From Fidelibacterota bacterium (GTDB lineage Bacteria; Fidelibacterota; Marinisomatia; SCGC-AAA003-L08; TS1B11), in NCBI GenBank assembly GCA_022564085.1, contig JADFMC010000053.1, positions 1-9,642 on the forward strand: DNA of 9,642 nucleotides, given 5' to 3'. Under the pieces are notes generated by a model. The model did no database searches. It was not told where the DNA came from and worked only from the letters and a program-made list of their open reading frames with translations. The position numbers and the translations under genes were made by a program. Of this stretch, positions 6,777-9,642 are shown one piece after another. Numbering within the stretch: position 1 is the stretch's first letter; every line of letters begins with the position of its first letter.

Positions 6777-6789
6777 AGGGTACAGTCCA
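6742..6789 (-). repeat. IS right terminal inverted repeat (IRR)
   Basis: Complementary partner of 5793-5840. The last codons and stop (6774-6776) of the transposase lie within it. The outermost bases end in TCCA, followed directly by the TTG duplication. Confidence 0.88.
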
Positions 6790-6866
6790 TTGGGGATGTT
6801 TTGGGCGTAGATGAGTAGTGCGTTTATGAGCAACACAGGTAGGGCAGTGATGGTCAAAGTATTCAT
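6747..6866 (-). pseudogene. 5' end of a secreted-protein gene (signal peptide) cut off by the IS element
   Basis: An ATG at 6866 on the minus strand is preceded by AGGAGGAG and six bases, an excellent ribosome binding site. The first 25 codons encode MNTLTITALPVLLINALLI then YAQNIP, a typical Sec signal peptide with a cleavage-like YA-Q. The frame then enters the IS right end and stops at 6747-6749 after 39 residues. In the reconstructed empty site the frame continues on the complement of the helix-turn-helix region for a further 54 residues, which does not resemble a mature secreted protein. The original gene was therefore probably already truncated or rearranged here. It is divergent from the thioredoxin-like gene at 7174. 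Confidence 0.45.
6790..6792. repeat. Right copy of the target site duplication (TTG)
   Basis: Matches TTG at 5790-5792 exactly at the element boundary. Confidence 0.7.
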
Positions 6867-7173
6867 GGCTAACTCCTCCTTCCAGGAGCGGTATGCATCT
6901 TAAAGGTACCTATGACCAGTAAATACAAGACCGTATTTCTTTGGGGCTGGAAGATAGCTGACTGTGACGGAGGGCAGGAGGCGTCGGCACTCACCCACTC
7001 ACTTCGTGATTCCCCCGCTACATCCAAGAGAGGGATCAAGTGGGGGCAGTGTTAAGTTCTTTCCATGAACTGATACTAACATCTCCCGTGGCTAAACTGA
7101 GACTTTACCCAAGTGCATGTTGTTATCAAAACCAATTTATTAACTTGCTACCAAGGCAAGTAAGGAGGAAAAC
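6867..7173. promoter_or_regulatory. Divergent intergenic region with several inverted repeats
   Basis: About 307 bases between the truncated leader ORF and the thioredoxin-like gene; no gene is seen. It holds three dyads: AAATAC-N6-GTATTT at 6921-6938, CCCCCGCT paired with AGTGGGGG at 7012-7046 (8-bp stem, one G-T, 19-base loop), and ACTTGC-N7-GCAAGT at 7143-7161. The last abuts the ribosome binding site AAGGAGG (7162-7168) and could be an operator or translational hairpin. No clear -35/-10 pair was identified. Confidence 0.4.
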
Positions 7174-7758
7174 ATGGTTTTAACCCCATCGATGATGCTG
7201 GCATTAGGCACCAAGGCTCCAGATTTTGAGCTTCCGGACGTCGTGTCAGGGGCAACGATATCACTGAATAACTTTAAGAACCAAAAAGGGTTGCTCGTCA
7301 TGTTTATATGCCGTCACTGCCCGTATGTCCAACATGTCAAATACGAGCTGGCACGTCTTGGCAAGGATTTCGCCGACATTGATCTAGGCATAGTCGCCAT
7401 CAGCGCCAATGATGTCAAGCAGTATCCCGAGGATGCTCCTGAGAAGCTGCGGGAAATGTCTCAGGATCTAGGTTTTACTTTTCCGTTCTGTTATGATGGG
7501 AGCCAGGAAGTGGCAAAAAAATACACAGCTGCCTGCACGCCAGACTTCTTTCTCTTTGATCAAAAACGGGAGCTGGTTTACCGAGGACAGCTTGATGATA
7601 GCCGACCGGATAATGGCAACCCTGTGACGGGACAAGACCTCCGGACAGCGATTGATGCAGTTCTATCTGGAATTCCAATCAGTGGTGAACAGAAACCGAG
7701 CATCGGTTGCAATATCAAGTGGAAACAGGGGAATGAACCTATCTATTTTAGGCCGTAG
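7174..7758 (+). CDS. Thioredoxin-family peroxiredoxin-like protein (PRX-like1 type)
   Basis: A 194-residue cytosolic thiol oxidoreductase of the AhpC/TSA-thioredoxin fold, complete. Residues 11-21 (LGTKAPDFELP) are the usual redoxin N-terminus. The active site is C46-R-H-C49 in FICRHCPYV, matching the family motif CNHCPYV. Further hallmarks are SAND at 77-80, YPEDAPEKLREM at 84-95, the cis-proline region AACTPDFFLFD at 119-129, YRGQLDDSRP at 136-145 and the C-terminal KPSIGCNIKWK at 174-184. There is no signal peptide. The start is set by AAGGAGG five bases before the ATG. Homologues are widespread and called thioredoxin family protein or redoxin; their substrate is usually unknown. It appears monocistronic and is not linked to the oxidoreductase operon by position. 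Confidence 0.92.
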   Translation: MVLTPSMMLALGTKAPDFELPDVVSGATISLNNFKNQKGLLVMFICRHCPYVQHVKYELARLGKDFADIDLGIVAISANDVKQYPEDAPEKLREMSQDLGFTFPFCYDGSQEVAKKYTAACTPDFFLFDQKRELVYRGQLDDSRPDNGNPVTGQDLRTAIDAVLSGIPISGEQKPSIGCNIKWKQGNEPIYFRP

Positions 7759-7764
7759 AATGAC

Positions 7765-8166
7765 TTGAATCGTGAAGGATCAAGCACCAAGAATCTCACT
7801 AATTGTCCAGCAATAATTCTCGGCGTTGAACCGACTATCGCAATCCCATTTATACCGGATTTAAATATATCCGATTCTTTCCACAATTGGATATTACAGC
7901 CACGGCCAACCTGTGCAAGCGGTTTTGATGACGGATATCAATTCCAATGTATCGGTTCAGACCCTTTTGGACAGCTGGGGCTAAAAACTGAGAGATACAT
8001 ACTGCATTTCCAAGGGTTAATAGGCACATCCTCTGGATCGTTATCTGTTGTAACGCTGGGGTCGACTAGCGCTCTCAAATACTATCATTTTCGTTACATT
8101 CCCGGCGCTGTTTCAACACCCCGTACCAAAAGTGCCCCAAAACGCACCCCAAAATCAACATTTTAA
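7765..8166 (+). CDS. Doubtful 133-codon ORF, no recognised family
   Basis: An open frame starting with TTG six bases after the stop of the thioredoxin-like gene, without a ribosome binding site. The product has no recognisable motif, signal peptide or membrane segment. Its C-terminus is rich in K, P, T and S (TPRTKSAPKRTPKSTF), and this comes from a low-complexity CCCCAAAA-type run in the DNA. The amino-acid mix is unremarkable and the frame could be open by chance. I give it only because nothing else occupies the stretch. Confidence 0.18.
   Translation: MNREGSSTKNLTNCPAIILGVEPTIAIPFIPDLNISDSFHNWILQPRPTCASGFDDGYQFQCIGSDPFGQLGLKTERYILHFQGLIGTSSGSLSVVTLGSTSALKYYHFRYIPGAVSTPRTKSAPKRTPKSTF
8123..8156. 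repeat. Short CCAAAA-periodic low-complexity run
   Basis: Three successive CCAAAA blocks (ACCAAAAGTGCC, CCAAAACGCACC, CCAAAATC) spaced about 12-13 bases apart. Such a run could be a small protein-binding repeat or the edge of an integrated element. No further copies were noticed. Confidence 0.5.
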
Positions 8167-8788
8167 AAAAACTAGCGACTCTGAAATAGCCTGGCGGCGT
8201 TATTCACCACACAGCCTACGTTCTGTGATGGATCTTCGGGATTTCATGCAGCAATTGTGGTAAATGGGTCAGGAAGTGTCGTGGATTCCAGATGAAACAT
8301 TTTCTCTCGGTTCGGGAATATGGTCAACTGGCATACCGGTGAATTCTCAGTGTCTTAAGAATGCCCGCTCCCCGCAATTGAGTTACCCCTAATTTTTCAA
8401 ATCCCGAGGGCTTACGTTCGCTGACAATGGTATTTGGGCGCAATCTGATCATTCACTGAAGAGAGTGAGCCGAATCCTACTGCAGATAATTGGTTTTTGC
8501 TGATACTGCCTCTTTAATTCGGTCTGAGCCCGTCTACCATTCGTTGCCCCGTAATCTGCCCGAAATAATTCTCAATGCAGCGGAAAGAAACTTCCAAAGC
8601 ACCAATGGTTCGTCGCCTTAGGCTACACCATCCTCGGGAGCGATTGATTAATCCGTATCCGACAAATGGTATGGTTGATTACGGTTCTTTACGGTTCTTT
8701 GCGGTCGCTCAAGTTCTTGGCCTAGTCCGGAGGAGACGCCAAATGAGCTCCGGTTAAGGCTACTTTGTCGAAGGAAAACAAGGACTTG
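8167..8788. other. Stretch without a supported gene
   Basis: About 620 bases with stops in all frames at short spacing and no ribosome binding site in front of any open frame. Contents seen: a 10-bp tandem duplication at 8681-8700, and an ATG at 8228 followed by a dozen codons that read MDLRDFMQQLW before a stop, reminiscent of a UbiD N-terminus but too short to claim. Otherwise I see nothing. Confidence 0.55.
8681..8700. repeat. Two tandem copies of a 10-bp unit
   Basis: ACGGTTCTTT occurs twice without a gap, preceded by TT and followed by a partial GCGGT. It probably arose by slippage. Confidence 0.85.
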
Positions 8789-8872
8789 TGCCGCGGAGAG
8801 GACTCGAACCTCCACATCCATTGGGATACTGGATCCTAAATCCAGCGCGTCTACCAGTTCCGCCACCGCGGC
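8789..8872 (-). tRNA. tRNA-Leu (anticodon UAG)
   Basis: A complete 84-nt class II tRNA on the minus strand. Acceptor strands GCCGCGG (8866-8872) and CCGCGGC (8790-8796) pair over seven bases with discriminator A at 8789. The anticodon stem CTGGA/TCCAG encloses the loop TTTAGGA, giving anticodon TAG (codon CUA and other CUN). A long variable arm and the T-loop TTCGAGT follow. The 3' CCA is not encoded (the next bases are CAA), so it must be added by the nucleotidyltransferase. The gene lies 96 bases downstream of the sorting-domain protein on the same strand. Confidence 0.96.
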
Positions 8873-8894
8873 AGTGGTCTCCTTAGCGTTTCCG

Positions 8895-8924
8895 CTATAA
8901 TGTTACCGCCGTTTGCCCCGTCAA
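8895..8924 (-). promoter_or_regulatory. Candidate promoter of tRNA-Leu
   Basis: On the minus strand TTGACG (8919-8924) is followed after 18 bases by TTATAG (8895-8900), about 22 bases before the tRNA 5' end. The distance and both hexamers suit a housekeeping promoter. Confidence 0.5.
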
Positions 8925-8968
8925 TCCAAAGGGATGTATGCCGGTCATGCCTCCCGCCGGGATGGAAG

Positions 8969-9642
8969 TTAACGCAGCAACAGCATTTTACGGGTGATGG
9001 TACGTCCCGGGGTGCGAACCTGATAGAACCACATGCCCTTGCGGGCCGGACGCCCATCCCCATCGGTACCGTCCCAGGTGACCTGGTGATAGCCGCCCGC
9101 GGTAATGCCGTCGTGTAGGGCCACCAACTCTCGTCCCAGCAGATCGTAGACGGCCACGCGCACCTGCTGCTCCACTGGTAGGCCGAACCGGATGACGGTG
9201 GTATCGGTAAATGGGTTGGGGAGGTTTTGTTCCACCACCAGCTGGTCAGGCAAGGGGCTCTCCGGTGCTGCGGCCAGAGCCGGCAACTGCAGCAGGTCGA
9301 TGATCGTCAGGCCGTTGTTTTCGCCCCACAGACCGGCGCCCAGCAGATAGCGGGCTTCAGCGCCTGGGCGGCTCTCCTGGCCGGCTTGCCGGTCCCAGGC
9401 CAGAAATACCATGGCGCTACCCAGTCCGCCGGCCGCCCCGTCAGGTAGCCCCTGGCCGGCAGCGAAGCTCAATCGGGCCGGGATGTCCACCGAGCCATCC
9501 TCCCGCACCACACCCACTCCCATTACGATCATGCCGGTCCCTGCGCCACCGCCGGATGTGTCGATCACCGCCACCTCATCGCCCTGTTCCAGGTACCGGC
9601 CTCCCATGGTAACCGCCTGGGCCGTGATGAAGTGTATCCCTC
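8969..9642 (-). CDS. C-terminal part of a secreted protein with a Por/T9SS-type (FlgD Ig-like) C-terminal domain
   Basis: The last 223 residues are visible; the frame is open to the right edge, so the ATG at 9607 is internal and the true start lies outside. The first about 135 residues are Gly- and Ala-rich with no recognised domain. The final about 88 residues form the classic sorting domain: EQNLPNPFTDTTVIRFGLP, VAVYDLLGRELVALHDG, AGGYHQVTWDGTDGDGRPA, then GMWFYQVRTPG and the basic-hydrophobic end TRKMLLLR. In FCB-group bacteria such domains direct proteins across the outer membrane by the type IX system or anchor them to the surface; related domains also occur in phyla without a proven type IX system. 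The base composition looks clearly more GC-rich than in the central region. The tRNA-Leu gene follows on the same strand. Confidence 0.88.
   Translation of the reverse strand, partial: GIHFITAQAVTMGGRYLEQGDEVAVIDTSGGGAGTGMIVMGVGVVREDGSVDIPARLSFAAGQGLPDGAAGGLGSAMVFLAWDRQAGQESRPGAEARYLLGAGLWGENNGLTIIDLLQLPALAAAPESPLPDQLVVEQNLPNPFTDTTVIRFGLPVEQQVRVAVYDLLGRELVALHDGITAGGYHQVTWDGTDGDGRPARKGMWFYQVRTPGRTITRKMLLLR

Larger units (their letters stand above)
5793..6789 (+). mobile_element. IS3-family insertion sequence lacking OrfA
   Basis: A 997-bp element bounded by 48-bp imperfect inverted repeats and a TTG duplication. Its ends, TGGAGTGCACCCCTAAAGC on the left and the complementary form of TGGACTGTACCCTTCAAGT on the right, resemble IS150-like IS3 termini. 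The transposase OrfB is intact. Only 60 bases separate the left repeat from the OrfB ATG, where complete IS3 elements carry an OrfA of about 90-100 codons and a -1 frameshift site. The element is therefore shorter than the usual 1.2-1.5 kb and probably derives from an internal deletion. Without OrfA it is likely immobile unless helped in trans. Confidence 0.9.

Noticed and set aside
8228..8263. UbiD-like N-terminal peptide MDLRDFMQQLW
   Set aside because: Only eleven residues before a stop, no ribosome binding site, and no further UbiD similarity downstream in any frame.
8575..8757. 60-codon plus-strand frame left of the tRNA
   Set aside because: Crosses a simple tandem duplication, has no motif or ribosome binding site, and has a composition typical of chance frames.
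8648..8866. Minus-strand frame running through the tRNA-Leu gene
   Set aside because: It translates the tRNA itself (AELVDALDLGSS is the familiar false peptide of tRNA-Leu).
1..9642. CRISPR array, toxin-antitoxin pair or phage defence system
   Set aside because: No regularly spaced repeats, Cas-like or toxin-like motifs were seen on either strand.

Overview
The window looks like chromosomal DNA of a bacterium from the Fibrobacteres-Chlorobi-Bacteroidetes (FCB) sphere or a neighbouring candidate phylum such as Marinimicrobia or Calditrichaeota. This is an inference from two things: a C-terminal domain of the Por/type IX-secretion (FlgD-like) kind at the right edge, and a periplasm-facing nitrite/nitrate oxidoreductase on the left. 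The tRNA gene carries no encoded CCA. No phylogenetic marker is present, so the assignment is tentative.

Left part (1-4341, all minus strand): a compact respiratory operon read right to left. An Rrf2/NsrR-like iron-sulfur regulator comes first. After a 24-nt gap follows a secreted protein with two c-type haem motifs and a C-terminal ethylbenzene-dehydrogenase/DMSO-reductase-type gamma (haem b) domain. After 29 nt comes a Tat-exported molybdopterin oxidoreductase alpha subunit that closely resembles the NxrA branch (Nitrospira, anammox) of the NarG family; it runs off the left edge. A NarH/NxrB-like iron-sulfur subunit is expected beyond that edge. The alpha subunit would exchange electrons with periplasmic cytochrome c through the iron-sulfur chain and the haem protein, and the Rrf2 regulator would tune expression to NO or redox state.

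Middle part (4342-7173): a gene-poor, disturbed region. It holds a 3'-end tRNA remnant (possible attachment-site scar) and a gene with two tandem winged-helix-turn-helix units, followed by a third unit in another frame. That third unit is interrupted by a 997-bp IS3-family element. The element has an intact DD(35)E transposase ORF, 48-bp imperfect terminal repeats and a TTG target duplication, but no OrfA. On the far side of the element a signal-peptide-encoding gene start with a very strong ribosome binding site is cut off after 25 codons.

Right part (7174-9642): a complete thioredoxin-fold, peroxiredoxin-like protein; about 1 kb with no convincing gene; a tRNA-Leu(UAG); and the 3' end of a large secreted protein carrying the C-terminal sorting domain, continuing past the right edge.
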